From the NCBI GenBank assembly GCA_946807835.1, contig OX327702.1, forward strand, positions 13,206,001-13,270,000: a stretch of DNA of 64,000 nucleotides, given 5' to 3'. Made by a program: the position numbers and the translations under genes. Positions 47,345-58,780 of the stretch are shown one piece after another. The first letter of the stretch is position 1; each line of letters begins with the position of its first letter. This stretch comes from Ailanthus altissimus (Eukaryota; Streptophyta; Magnoliopsida; Sapindales; Simaroubaceae). The notes under the pieces are model-generated. The model searched no databases, was not told the origin of the DNA, and saw nothing but the letters and a program-made list of their open reading frames with translations.

Positions 47345-47912
47345 AATTATTTTCTCTCTTTTCTTCCATCACTAATTGAAACTTTCTTTCCTTTTTCAAT
47401 TTCTTTTTCTCTCTTTCTAGTTTTGGCCTCTCTTGCTTTTAAACCCTGACTCTTTTTTTCATATCACTCTCCCTTTTTAACTTCACTTGATCTTCATACA
47501 CTTGTCTTAGGGTTAAAGGTGCAAGAGTAATTGATTTTCTACTAAGCACAAAAAAGAATTTATTAGTATAACCATCATGAATTACAGCTCATCATACTGC
47601 CATGGTTGCTAAAAAAGAATATATCCTGCATGCATTGGCACTATATCACACAAAACCTTATCTTTATATTTCCAAATTTAGAATGAAACTAAAACTTGTT
47701 TATTTACTTTAACTTCTCCACAATCATTCAGCTATTGTAGCTTATATGTCCTAGGATCTTTCAAAGTTGTCAAATTAAATTTTTTCATCAAACTAGTTCT
47801 AGCTACATTAATAAAACTCTCTCAAACAATAATCATGCTACATGCCTTATCATTGACATAGCATCTAGTATAAAAAGCGTTATCATGTTATACCTTCTCA
47901 TCTTCTTTTATT
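47345..47912 (-). pseudogene. Gypsy protease region of element I
   Basis: The minus strand reads RCYVNDKACSMIIV(stop)ESFINVA around 47790-47840, where active copies have M-I-I-D-G-G-S, so the catalytic Asp and following Gly are lost. It continues KYKDKVLCDIVPMHAGYILF, VIHDGYTNKFFFVLSRKSI, TLAPLTLRQVYEDQVKLKRE and a lysine/glutamate-rich tail. No reverse transcriptase follows; the RCC1 exon begins about 100 bp further on. Confidence 0.85.
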
Positions 47913-49058
47913 TACACACTAAAAGCTCTTCTTGCTACCAAGAGCTCTCCAACATTGGGGTACTTAATGTCACTTGACTTCCCCAAAGGTGTCATGGGCT
48001 CATCATCAGATTCACCTTCAATCTCTATATCACCATCATTTTTTAATATAATCACTCTCTTATTTGTGCATTGAGATGCAATATGACATATTCTCAAATA
48101 CTTAAAGCATATGATATCTCTATTTCTAGAAGGTTGAGAATTAGATTTACCTTTGTTTGGTATACCCCCCCACTCTTTGTTGTTTTGGAGATTTCAGTTT
48201 TAGGCTTGAAACTAAGGTTTTCATCATTTTGCTCCCATTTAATTTTCATGTTGAAGTAAAACCTGAATTCTACCTAATTCATGTGGAACCTTTCCTCTTC
48301 AATTGTTGCTCCACTTTTATGACCATGTGCAACCTTTTCTCTTTACATTGGCTTGAATCATGGCTATTTCCATCTCTTTGTCATAGTCTTCAACACTTTT
48401 AGACCCTTGAGTAAGACTTTACAACTTCTAAAATAATTCTTTATAGTAGTGACTTTGAATGAATCGCTTCCTCACAATAGCCTTCATCTCTTTCCATATC
48501 TCAATAGGTCTTTCACAATTTCGTTTCCTATTAAAAACTAGTTGATCATATCAAACAATAGCATAGTCAATAAATTCTATAGTGGCCAACTTTACCTTTT
48601 TCAATTGGGAATAGTTATGACAATCAAATACCAACTCCATCTTTTTCTCCCACTCCAAATATGCTTCAAGATCATTTTTACCTTGAAAAGATGGAATCTT
48701 CATCTTAATGCATCACAAGTTATTATCAATCCTATCTCTATATCTAACTTCTCTATCTCCATTCTAATGCCCAAATCTGCCTAAATTAATATTAGCGACA
48801 CAATCATCATCATCTAAGTTATCCCTATAGTCATCTTCATAATCAAACCAAAGTGGGTTCCTCTTTCTTTTTTGCATATTAGAAGCTTAGGTGACTGCCC
48901 TTTTATGAACTAGATTTAACTTTATCTATTCTCTCATTCACCTTATCAAACCTCAATTCCAATTGATTAAATTTTTGTTATAAGGATGTAAATAAGAGTT
49001 TGAAATCTATCTTTTCCTGAGCATTGTCAAATGAGCCTTTTTATTTTTCTTGAGACAT
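47912..49058 (-). pseudogene. Gypsy gag of element I
   Basis: It starts at the ATG (49058) reading MSQEK(stop)KGSFDNAQEKID. The capsid block follows: MKIPSFQGKNDLEAYLEWEK, KMELVFDCHNYSQLKKVKLA, PIEIWKEMKAIVRKRFIQSH, YYKELF, LTQGSKSVEDYDKEMEIAMI. The end is a nucleocapsid piece RICHIASQCTNKRVIILKND and PNVGELLVARRAFSV. This is the gag type of plant chromovirus-like gypsy elements. A few stops and indels; otherwise well preserved, suggesting a moderately recent insertion. Confidence 0.9.
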
Positions 49059-49785
49059 ATTTAGTAACCTGTAAAGAAAGTCAAAAAACCTCACAAACAC
49101 TCCCTTATATGTTTTCTCTTTGGATTAATAGCACTTATACTTGTGTTCACTCAAATTTGACTTTTACCCTTTATGAGCTTACACTCTCTCAACTTTTTTC
49201 TACTGTTTACCTCCTCTTTAATTCTTAATTAAACTTAACATATTTAATCAAAATTAACTTATAAAAATCTGAACTCGACAAATTAGATCACTAAGAATGA
49301 GAATGTTCTAAATGCAAATGATAAAACATAGATAAATTTTAATAAGCAAATAAAACAATAAAAAGAAATACGAATTTTGATGCAATTAGGGTTGTTGTTT
49401 TGTTTTAGGCCGAATTGTACAAAATAGATAGAATGCACACTTTATGTAAACAAAACTTAAATAGCAAACAATAATTAACTAATTCATATTTCTATACTCT
49501 TTATTTTAATTCATAATTTAGAATAGTAGCTTGAAATCAATTAAATTCTAAATTTTTCTATATTTCTTTTTTTGTCAAATTTTTGTTGTCTTCTTTTTAT
49601 TATTGATATGTAATGATAAATAATAGAACTTGATCGAATTAGGGTAAAGAAATAGATCAAAGTTACAGACAAAAGGAAACAAAGGTGATAAGCTGCGGAT
49701 TTAACTAACTAAACAAAGAATGCAAATTTAAAAGAAAGAACAAACAATGAAAATAAACTGATAGATCAAATCTGATTTAAAACCT
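49059..49785 (-). other. Leader of gypsy element I
   Basis: Untranslated 0.73-kb leader between primer site and gag ATG, AT-rich, with A-rich and T-rich runs near 49560-49600. No gene. Confidence 0.6.
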
Positions 49786-49799
49786 AAGCTCAAATACCA
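49786..49799 (-). other. Primer binding site of element I
   Basis: The minus strand reads TGGTATTTGAGCTT, a two-base variant of the initiator-methionine tRNA site TGGTATCAGAGC, two bases from the LTR end at 49802. Confidence 0.75.
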
Positions 49800-49801
49800 A
49801 A

Positions 49802-50425
49802 TGATGTGAATCTCACAAAGAAAAGTTAGAGCCGACGCTCAATGAAGTTTTCTTGCCAATAATCGTTCCAATTTAGATTCACAAAACAAACAAAAACAAA
49901 GACCTTGACTCTTTTTCTATAAAGAGATAAGAACCAAATGTATAAGAAATTAGAGTAGATGCTACACTTAAGAAAGATGATAAAAATTATAAGTGATAAG
50001 TCAAGGATGAATGCCATAAGATGAAATTGTGATAAGTTCTGAAAATTTCTTCAAAGAAAAAAAGAGAAAACTCTCACTATTATAAATTTTAAAACTTTGA
50101 ATTCCTCTTAGGGCTATAAAGCTTTATATAGCTAAATTTACCAAGACCATATAAGGAAAACAAATAAATCAAATCCTAGGTTATAGTAGGAACTGATTAC
50201 AAAAAAAGAAATAAATAACAAGCATATTAAGGAAACAAATATTCATGTATTATTGTTTTTAAATATAACCTAAAAGTTTTTTAAAAAAGGATCTAATTAA
50301 GCTGCATGAATAGTATTGCATGAACAGTAACACCAGATCTTTATTCCTAAATTGATTTGTGCTAAATCTTTCTTCCTAAATTAATATGCATCTAATTTTG
50401 CTTTTCATGTAATTACTTCGTGTCA
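49802..50425 (-). mobile_element. 5' LTR of gypsy element I
   Basis: The minus-strand LTR starts TGACACGAAGTAATTAC at 50425 and ends TTCACATCA at 49802, about 620 bp. It includes a TATATAA box around 50117-50125 (minus). The 3' end is fixed by the primer site; the start is placed at the first TG preceding LTR-like sequence, as no second copy exists in the window. Confidence 0.6.
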
Positions 50426-50474
50426 CTTAAAGAAACTTGAATAATATTGACAAGGCATTGATCATCTTGAAAAC
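50426..50474. other. Spacer between LTRs I and J
   Basis: Short DNA of unknown origin. AAAAC at 50470-50474 may be one target copy of LTR J. Confidence 0.3.
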
Positions 50475-51981
50475 TGATGAGTATGATATTGACATATATT
50501 TTTGCCCTATTTTAATATAGATTCTTGTTGTTTTCAAGTAATTGATGCTATTTATGCATATATGTATTGATTTTGCAGGATAAATGATGAAATAGATGAA
50601 TTTGAAGGAAAACAAATCTAAAGTAGACCTGAAGAGTGAGATTTCAGAGAAGGTTATTGAAGAAATAATGAACACTGTTGCATTCTCTCTTCAAATGTGC
50701 TAGAATTCATCCAATATGATGAATGCCCTAATGTTCAAATGCTAATGCCCATGTAATTCTTGGAAAGGTGAGCGCTGTGGCATGAGGATGGGAATAAGGC
50801 TATATGAATTCCTAAACATCTTTAAGACAGCCAATACTTCTAAGCTAGTTTAGTGCCACAGCTGCGTAAGAACGCCTTAATTTTGAACACAAGAATGTCA
50901 CAGTAATCGTATAGTACAGCTAGGAATGCTTTTGTATTCCAAAATAAAACTCTGTGGCGTTATTACTCTTCCATGTACTATAAACAACCACTATTTTGGA
51001 ATTTGTGTGGGAGATTGGATGTTTCAACTTTGGTTCCTCACTAAAGTGGACTCTTCTATGTCAAAAATTATATTCATTTTGGTAAAAATAAAGAGCAATC
51101 AACATTTGAAACCATATTGGGGGAAGAAAAACACGATCAAATAGTTAGAGACCTTACAAATGAGATATCCTTGGAGCTTGAACTTTAGAACACTTTTGAA
51201 GATTAAAGGCTTCAAGAGTGTCTACAAATAGTTTCCATTCTCTCTTTGTCTCATTTTCTTTTATTTGAAGTTTAAATTTTTAGTTCTTGTTGTTTAAATA
51301 TGCGTACTTATATGAACCTTTGGATTAATATATTTGAGTATTTGACTATGAATAACTAAACTTTAGGTTCTAAGGCTTGATATAACTCTACTAAGTACTA
51401 TGTTTGGATGTATTTAATTGATTAATGACTATATTTTGTATTGTTTATTTATGCTTTTCTAAATTTAACGCTTCTAATTAAATTGGAAAATTGATTAGAT
51501 GATTTAAACTTGTGATGTGCTTGGAAACGTTTAACTCATGTGTTGGATTTACTTAGCACAACCTTTGATTGTATTGAGTTGGGAGACTAATAGAATCAAG
51601 GTAACCTCTTAAGGGTAGCTTGGGAAAGGAAGTGAGCCTATTTCTAAACCTTTAGATATTGGATTCATAAGAGTAGTCGTTAATCATTATTACTAAAGAA
51701 CTTAGAAAAGGTAGAGCAAATTTAAGACCCTAAGACCTGTTGCCAAAAGAATTTCCATCCCTTTGAACTTGTTTAACTTTTAGTTAATTTTAGTACATTT
51801 AATTCCTTAACCATTTTAGTATTTTTAATTAGCTTAAATAAAGTTATGTTGTGAATGATTTAATACTTATTTTTAATTTAGAAACCAATCCTCATAGGTT
51901 GATACTCTACTTATACATTATTACTTGCTCACGGGTTGTGTAATTATGGTTTAATACTTATGTTGTTTAATTTTATGAACA
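50475..51981 (+). mobile_element. Solo LTR J
   Basis: The plus-strand LTR starts TGATGAGTATGATATTGACA. It carries an internal GC-richer block (50760-50960), GAAACCAATCCTCATAGGTT and TATTACTTGCTCACGGGTTG near its end, the latter matching the end signature of LTRs G and H in opposite orientation. The end is placed at ...TATGAACA, where AATAC follows and AAAAC precedes the start (4 of 5 bases). About 1.5 kb; no internal region. Confidence 0.6.
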
Positions 51982-52426
51982 AATACTCCTCGGTTAAATT
52001 AGTGTATTGAAAAAGGCATGAACTAGCACATTTAATACTTCCTTCATTTATTTTGTTCTTACCTTTGTCATTGTACTCCTATGGATGCTCAACAGATCTT
52101 GTGATGCTTTGGCAACTTGATCTGCATCAAAATCCCCGTGAACTATGCCTCACGTGGGATGCTTAGTCTTCAGTACAAGTAGCCTCTAGATCTTTGTTTA
52201 GTTGCTTGATCTTCCTTACCATCTCGGCCTTCTCCTCCATCTCTGCTTGATCCATCCTCATGGTCTCTGCTATAGCCTCAATCTCGGTAACCTTAGCCTC
52301 TAGGAACTTGTCTGCCTATTAAGCTCTATGGCCTGACTTTTGGCTATTGCTACCATTTCGATTGCCTTATTTTTTTAGAGCGAGTTCTCAGCCTCAGCCC
52401 TTATAGTCTCAACCTCCTTAGCTTTT

Positions 52427-53772
52427 TGATGCGATATTTCTATATCATAAAATTCAGTGCAAGTATACACTATCGTATGCAAGTAATAAAGGGACTAATT
52501 AGTCGGATGTCGAACCCACAAGGATAATGTTTTCTTTTTAAACCAATTATTAAAATTATGTCTTCCTAATAATTATTCAGAAAAATAAAAATCTAAGAAT
52601 GAATGTAAGAAATATAAAGGCAAAACACAATGTAAAGAAACTTAGATGATAGCAATGTAGAAAAAACCTAGGATTAATATTATCCCTCAATATGCTTTTT
52701 AATGATTAACCCTCTAATATTTAACTCACTTAGTCTTTATTATTGATCAAGACGCTAATGTATTCACAAGCCTCTTCTAAGGTCATGCAAGTATACCCTA
52801 ATTTACCAAATACCTATATTCCTATGGTACTTGTAATAAATTAAGATTCATTAAGATTAGGTTTTATTGATCATACATGCCAATTAGGTATATTTCTATC
52901 CTAAATTGAAACTTGCATATGTAATATTGAATATTACTCTACAATCATGCATCAAATTACCTAGGTCTAAATATGTTACAATTCCTCTTCCGAGTTTATC
53001 AATAATATTACCAACTCATTCACCATATATTGGCCAGATATATTGAAGCATTAAACACAAGTAATTTAAATAATAAATGACTAAGTTTATTAAATACTAA
53101 AAGATATGGCAATTTAAGCGCACATATTGAGTTCAAATATTAACCCTAGAAAATAAATTAGTTCATAGCTATAAGAGAATCACAGCAATAAAAATAAAAA
53201 TAAAACATGATACAATCAATCGCAAACCGATGTAGATGTCGAATTGCTCTTGATTGATGTTGCTCTAGATTTTTGGCGCTCTTAAACTGCTCTAAATTCT
53301 CTTTTTCTTGCTCTAGGTTCTTCTCTGGTCTCTTTTTACTTCTAGGGTCGAGTGACTTTTTATAGGGTTTGATTTGAACTTGAAAAACACAATTCTGGTC
53401 GCACTAGGATTCGCATTACCGCTGGGGCGATACGCTTCTGTCACTGGGGCGCTGCATAAAAACGGCTTTATCGCTGGAGCGGTGACTGTCTGGCGCTAGG
53501 GCGCCAGATGCGACTTCAACAGGTCGTATTTCTTATTTTGATCACTATTACAGCGCTGGGGCGACAATATTTATGGTGCGGGGGCGCTGGACTCATATTT
53601 TGAAAACTTTACATTTTAGTCCCTATTTTTGCTCCTTTTGCATTCTTTCTTTAAATTTCATTCAAGTCCCTATAAATAACAATAAAGCACATAAATAGCC
53701 ATCTATTCTCATAAAACAATAAAATATCAAAATAAAATCATGAAAAAATATATGACAATTTTGCCCTTATCA
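52427..53772 (-). mobile_element. Solo LTR F
   Basis: A 1346-bp minus-strand LTR runs from TGATAAGGGCAAAATTGTCA at 53772 to ...AAATATCGCATCA at 52427, with perfect 5-bp target copies CTTTT at 52422-52426 and 53773-53777. The lineage signature (GTATACACTATCGTATGCAAGT, plus orientation) is near 52460. The GC block (53395-53590) lies upstream of the minus-strand TATA box (53357-53364). No internal sequence. Confidence 0.95.
53490..53507 (-). promoter_or_regulatory. U3 dyad element of LTR F
   Basis: A perfect inverted repeat CTGGCGC-TAGG-GCGCCAG within a run of CGCTGGGGCG repeats, about 126 nt upstream of the TATA box. Arms of seven bases with a four-base centre, the same geometry as the C1 dyad although the sequence differs. 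Confidence 0.5.
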
Positions 53773-53863
53773 CTTTTGCCTCTAAGCCCTTGGACTCATT
53801 GGTGAATAACCTGGCTTGCCTCTTCGCCTTGGCCAAGTTATCCTTAAAGTTCATAATGTTAAG

Positions 53864-54105
53864 TGATAGGGGCTTATTTAGACTATTATTTCTATCATTC
53901 AGACTTAGATTTTACCCCAAATCATAAGTATTTGGCTCTTTTTGTGATTTTTTTATTACATATAGGTTTTCACTAATGATGTGAAGATTTGGAGAAATCA
54001 ATAGGGGCTTACTTTTACTTCAGTTTTTTTTATTTATTTATTCTTACTTTTATTTTATTTTTATTTTTGTACAGTTACTTTTCACTTGTTTTTATTTTTT
54101 TAGTT
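53864..54105 (+). mobile_element. Remnant of K 5' LTR and leader
   Basis: TGATAGGGGCTTATTTAGAC at 53864 matches the start of the K 3' LTR (58781) for about 130 bp. Then the sequence passes to a T-rich leader before the gag ATG at 54106. Most of the LTR and the primer site have been deleted. Confidence 0.6.
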
Positions 54106-55162
54106 ATGTTTAATTCATTCATGATGGTTGAGCAAAACCAAGCTAGAACACAAAGATTAATAACAAGTAGGCAACATACAGTCTAGTATTGGAAAACTTT
54201 CTATAGATATTGACTACTTCAAAATTCAGCTAGAGATGATTCAATTGTTAAAAACCTCAGTACAATTTAGTAGACAACCAAATGAGGATTCAAATGACAA
54301 TATTGTAAATTTCTTAGAAATTTATGATTTATACAAATACAAAAGAGTCTTGTATGATGCGATACGACTTTGATTATTCACTTTTTCACTTCAAGACAGA
54401 GTAAAACTTTGGCTAAAGTCACTGTCACTGGAGTCATTACAACATGGGATAATTTAGTTCAGATGTTCTTAGCAAAAACATTTCTACCGGCCAGGATAGA
54501 AATAATGAGGAACGTCATCACTTTCTTTGTGTAATATGATTTAGAACCTCTTGATAAAGTATGGGAGAGATTTAAAGAGTTACTGAGGAAGTGTCCACAT
54601 CATGGGTTCCCTAAGGGCTACTTATACAATAATTCTACAATGTGTTATTAGGGCAATTAAGGATAATTTTTCAGGTTGTTGCATGGGGTGCATTATGAAC
54701 AAGTTTGTTGATGATGCTTATAAATTTTTAGAGGAGATGGCTTTTAATAGTTATCAATAGACAGTTGAAAGTGTTGCTACAATAAAAATCACAGAGATGA
54801 GAGAACAAATCATTTGTAGTTTTTGGGTGACAACCATCCCAATGGCAATCGCAGAAAATTGGACATTATATTGAAGGTCATAACAAACAATAGCATAACC
54901 TCAGTTCCAATTTTTATTATCCAAAAGAGAGGGATCATACAAATATTTCTTAAAATAGCAATCAATAACAAACTTCAAGTCAAATGAACCATCCTGGAAG
55001 TTTAATAGAAAATTAGCAGCAACATGAGAAGAACCTTACTTTGGAGGATGCATTCATACAAGTCATGGAGAATGCAAATGCACTTTTACAAGACCAAATT
55101 GCCTCTTTACAGATTGAAGGGACTCAAGTGGAACAACTTCTAAAAGCAATCTACAAGAAAAT
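54106..55162 (+). pseudogene. Athila-like gag of element K, left part
   Basis: The plus strand reads MVEQNQARTQRLITSRQ, stop, then NFSIDIDYFKIQLEMIQLLK, TSVQFSRQPNEDSNDNIVNF, LEIYDLYKYKRVLYDAIRL, LFTFSLQDRVKLWLKSL, a shift, ... PLDKVWERFKELLRKCPHHG-type sequence around 54540-54610, and later LEEMAFNSYQ and EDAFIQVMENANALLQDQIA, SLQIEGTQVEQLLKAIYKK. These are the standard Athila/Tat gag blocks. Multiple stops and frameshifts; broken at 55162 by E5. Confidence 0.88.
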
Positions 55163-57326
55163 TGTTAGGATTTATGTTTATATGCCATTCTATTTTTTAT
55201 GAATATTTATTTTTAATATTTATACAATCGTCATTTTATTAAATCACTAATTATATTTATTAAATGATAAAATGCTTGTAACATTTCAAACATTGTATTA
55301 TCTAAAGGAGTTTAGATTTAGTCTAAAGGAATTTAGATTAGTGCTAAGAGGTAGCAACTCTAAAAGTTCTAAGTATTACAGTTAGCAGTGCTAAGAGTTA
55401 GCACGTTATAAAAGTTAGCAAAATCTAAAGAGTTAAAGCCTTATTTGAAATGGGATAACGACCTGAGAATATATTAGTTTAACATACTTGCAAAGAGTTG
55501 CAAATGGTGCTAGAAAATATCATTATGCAAGTATATTCTCAAATACTATATTCTTGGTCTATCTTTACTAATGCGGACCTATCGGTGAACCTTTTTATAT
55601 AGATGAGTGTACATTTATATCTGGATGTTTCAGATGGTTAGTATTGATAGACCATGAGCTTAGTAGAAGCTCGTATATTCATACGAGTATTTAGTTAGGG
55701 CTGGGTACTAAACAGACTCACGAGGACCTCTAATAGACATCCTATAAACCTGTCAATAGTAGGTCTTCTCGAGTTAAATAATATTCGTGGTCCTTTGACC
55801 TGAGTATTTTAGTAGGCTTGTGAGTAATCCATTATACTTTAGTTCCACAGATGTCATAGACCATTCATAGTTTAATCATTACGTGTCATTGGGTATGGTC
55901 CGATGCTCATAGAATTTGGTGTGCATAGATATAGAATCCTTCAGCTCACATGGGTTAGTTATATATCCTGATGCTATAAGAATATATTTTAAAACGTCTT
56001 ATAGTTATAAGTAGTAAACCTAAAAAATAGTTTTATGTGGAATAAACAATATCACAAAAGTGTTTGTGGATATTGTTTACCAAAATATAAATCTGGAGAT
56101 AAGTTCATGGATGAAAAAATAGAGATTTGGCAGTGGTGATCTATATCTATGCTCCTTCAAGATATAAGTAACGGAAGAATTATACGTATATGTTATGACC
56201 TTAGTTTGTATAATCTAACGCGCCACTATATAATATCTGTGATGTATGCATGGGGCATCATTCACGAACGTATAGAGAAGTTCTATATGAAAAATAAAAC
56301 ATGGACCTAGGGAGTCTTGCAATATGAAGTGTACTCGTTATACAATGGGATAGAATATTGGATTGAATAGTTCGATCCAAAAAAATTCCAGCAAATTGGA
56401 TATTTATTTTGGAATCCCTCAGGTTATGCACTTGTCAAGACTTAAGTGTTAAGTACACCAATTAGTTAATAATAGTTATTGAGTAATGGTATGATGACAA
56501 GTGGCACAAAATAGGTCATTCATTGTTTAACTTTTAAATTACTAATTTGCCCTTACTTTTATGACAAGTAACATCCATAAAATACACAAAACATATTTTT
56601 GTTTTATTTTAATTGTTTAAGTCAAATGATTATTAAAATAAATGTCACATGTGTTATCTATTATTAAATAAATAATAAGAAAACAAATAAACAAAGAGGT
56701 ATGGGTTAACATGGCATGTAGGGGCCAAAATTTGGCTTGTGAAAACAGGTAAAATTTGCCTTATGAAATAGATGAAAATATTTCATTTTGTGCAAGTGAC
56801 TTGGTTAGGCAAAAATCAAAGCGAAAGATAGAGTTTTGGTTTTTTGTTTTTTCAAGTGTTGGAAACAAAATAAACTCTTGTTCATCTTCTTTCTTGGCCG
56901 GCCATTTAAGAAATCAAAAGAGAAATTGTTTTGCTTGTTCAAGAGTTGAACACATGAAAATAATTTCATTGATTTGAAATAAATAGTTTAAAGAGTTTAA
57001 ACTTTGGGTTAAGAGTTAACCTAAAATTATGTTTAAGTATTAAACACATTTTGTTGGAAATTAGGGCTACCAATCTAAAGGCTCAAGCCTACTTTGTTGA
57101 GTCCTAGAATTGCCAACGATTACGTTTCAACACAGACTCAAGTTTTTAACCCAAAATTCCAAAGGCTTGACAATGTGATTTCTCACTCTTAAACTCAAAT
57201 GTGTTTGTTGCATTTGAAAGTTATTTTTTCAGTTTCGATGTAGAATATATATGTATGAGATGTATAAATTGTATTGTATTGAATATATTGCACATGCATA
57301 CACTATAGGAAAATAGCACACTTTCA
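55163..57326 (+). mobile_element. Solo LTR E5 nested in K gag
   Basis: The plus-strand E-family LTR, 2164 bp, runs from TGTTAGGATTTATGTTTATA to ...GCACACTTTCA. Flanks AAAAT (55158-55162) and GAAAT (57327-57331) match in four of five bases. The gag frame continues across it (ending QVEQLLKAIYKKI, resuming at IEE-x-KSNENHP-like sequence). No internal region. Confidence 0.88.
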
Positions 57327-57700
57327 GAAATTGGGATAGAGTAACTTAAAACCATTGAGGAAGCCAAATCAAATGAGAATCACCCTATGGATAAAGTGCA
57401 AATGAAAAAACACAAGAAGAAGAAAAAGAAGACTCATAGCAAAAAAAGATTAATAAGTCATTGCCATCCATCATTTTTATTGCACAAGGAGCTTGAAAAG
57501 AAGAGCTATAATCAATAGAATTTCATGGATTTCTCCCATTATTTTAAGATTGAAATTGTAATGCCTGAGGAAGTACCACTGCCTCATAAGCAGAAAGTGA
57601 TAGAAGCCATCCAAACCCAAGCTCATGAAAAGGCATCACTACATAAAGTAAAGACCAAGAACCAACAAGATAAGTGGGATAGAAGAAACTAGTAGATACT
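57327..57700 (+). pseudogene. Gag C-terminus of element K
   Basis: Continuation of the K reading frame after E5: LKTIEEAKSNENHPMDKVQM, a lysine-rich stretch, HKELEKKSYNQ, DFSHYFKIEIVMPEEVPLPH, KQKVIEAIQTQAHEKASLHK and a stop near 57691. No protease, reverse transcriptase or integrase follows before the polypurine tract. Confidence 0.65.
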
Positions 57701-58766
57701 ATTGAGCATATAGTTATTATCATTTAGGTTTGTTTGTTACTTAAAGAATGCCAAAACAAGGACACTTAGAGATCCCACGTATTCTAGAACTTGTTTGATT
57801 ACCATGTGAGGTGAAATCCTAGTTTGCACATGAGTAAGGAAGTGATTTTAGGATTTATTTGGATCATTTGAGCCTTTTAAGCTTGCCTTTATATAATTTA
57901 ATCCCTAATCACCCACTTTGAGCTTAAATGACTATTTTTCTTTGTTCACCACATCTATACCATAACCTTTGAATGAATTTTTCCTTCATAACACCCTTCA
58001 CATCATAAGCATCATGGTATTGTTTGAAGGTTATATGGAAATTATTGAACTTATAGGAAGGAGTATAATGAAGAATTGTTGTAGGTTTTGATTGTCAAAA
58101 ATGGGTTGTAAAAACTTATGTTTAAGGGTGTAATTGCTTGAAGTGTTCACCCAAAAAAAAAAGTTGATAAAGTTTGCTATATCACTAGCTTAAAAAAAAG
58201 TTAAAAAGAATAAAGAGGAAAAATTGAACAACAAATATGACAAAGAAAGTATAAAACAAGTTTGGAAGAATTTTGAGAAAATAGAGAAAATGGTTGGATG
58301 ATCTAAGAATAATAATGTATGTTTATGATATGAATAGAGCCAAAGTATATCTATTTTTATCCTACCTGAACCCTACAATACATTACAATCGTAACAAATA
58401 CCTATTCGTTCCTTAGTTATATGAGAATCTACATTAGTAAAGCGTGGTATGAAAAGTAAGTCAATAGAATGTGGATGAAATAAAAGTCCATAGAGACTAT
58501 CATTCATATTTTTTCATGTATAAACTAATCTGAGTGCAAATGACTAAATGAGATTAACTTAGACACACGCATAAAGTGAATCACATATGAGGTAAGCCAG
58601 TAAATAGATTGACATTTTAACTTTTGTAGCATCTAGAATTTTTCATGAGTTATAGAATATATACAATCTTTAAGATATTATTAAACATCAACCAACTCAT
58701 CCTTTGTGTATTTGCTTTTTATTTTTATTTTTAGGTCTCTTTGCTCGAGGACGAGCAAACTCTTAT
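57701..58766 (+). other. 3' non-coding region of element K
   Basis: About 1 kb without reading frames between gag and the polypurine tract. It includes the phrases ACCCACTTTGAGCTTAAATG and TTCACCACATCTATACCATA, which I associate with the 3' region of Athila/Tat elements. The pol domain is absent. Confidence 0.6.
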
Positions 58767-58780
58767 GTTTGAGGGGTGCT
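58767..58780 (+). other. Polypurine tract of element K
   Basis: GTTTGAGGGGTGCT directly before TGATAGGGG, preceded by GCTCGAGGACGAGCAAAC (58743-58760). It has the same arrangement as C1 on the minus strand (GCTGAGGACGAG...TTTAGGGGTATT). It marks the start of the 3' LTR. Confidence 0.85.

Larger units (their letters stand above)
52100..53863 (-). pseudogene. Coiled-coil gene remnant, split by LTR F
   Basis: The minus strand reads LNIMNFKDNLAKAKRQARLF, TNESKGLEAKAK (53863-53773), then across LTR F KAKEVETIRAEAENSL, a stop, KAIEMVAIAKSQAIELNRQT (52426-52300), then with a shift EAKVTEIEAIAETMRMDQAE, MEEKAEMVRKIKQLNKDLEA (to 52170). The heptad-like Ala/Glu/Lys pattern predicts a long coiled coil. 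I do not recognise the family. Such tails occur in plant mobile-domain proteins and in gag-like or transposon proteins, so origin is open. It may continue upstream beyond element K (60031-60230). Several stops show it is dead. Confidence 0.55.

Noticed and set aside
56756..56977. Plus-strand 73-codon frame in LTR E5
   Set aside because: Lies wholly inside a solo LTR and is absent from E1 and E2.
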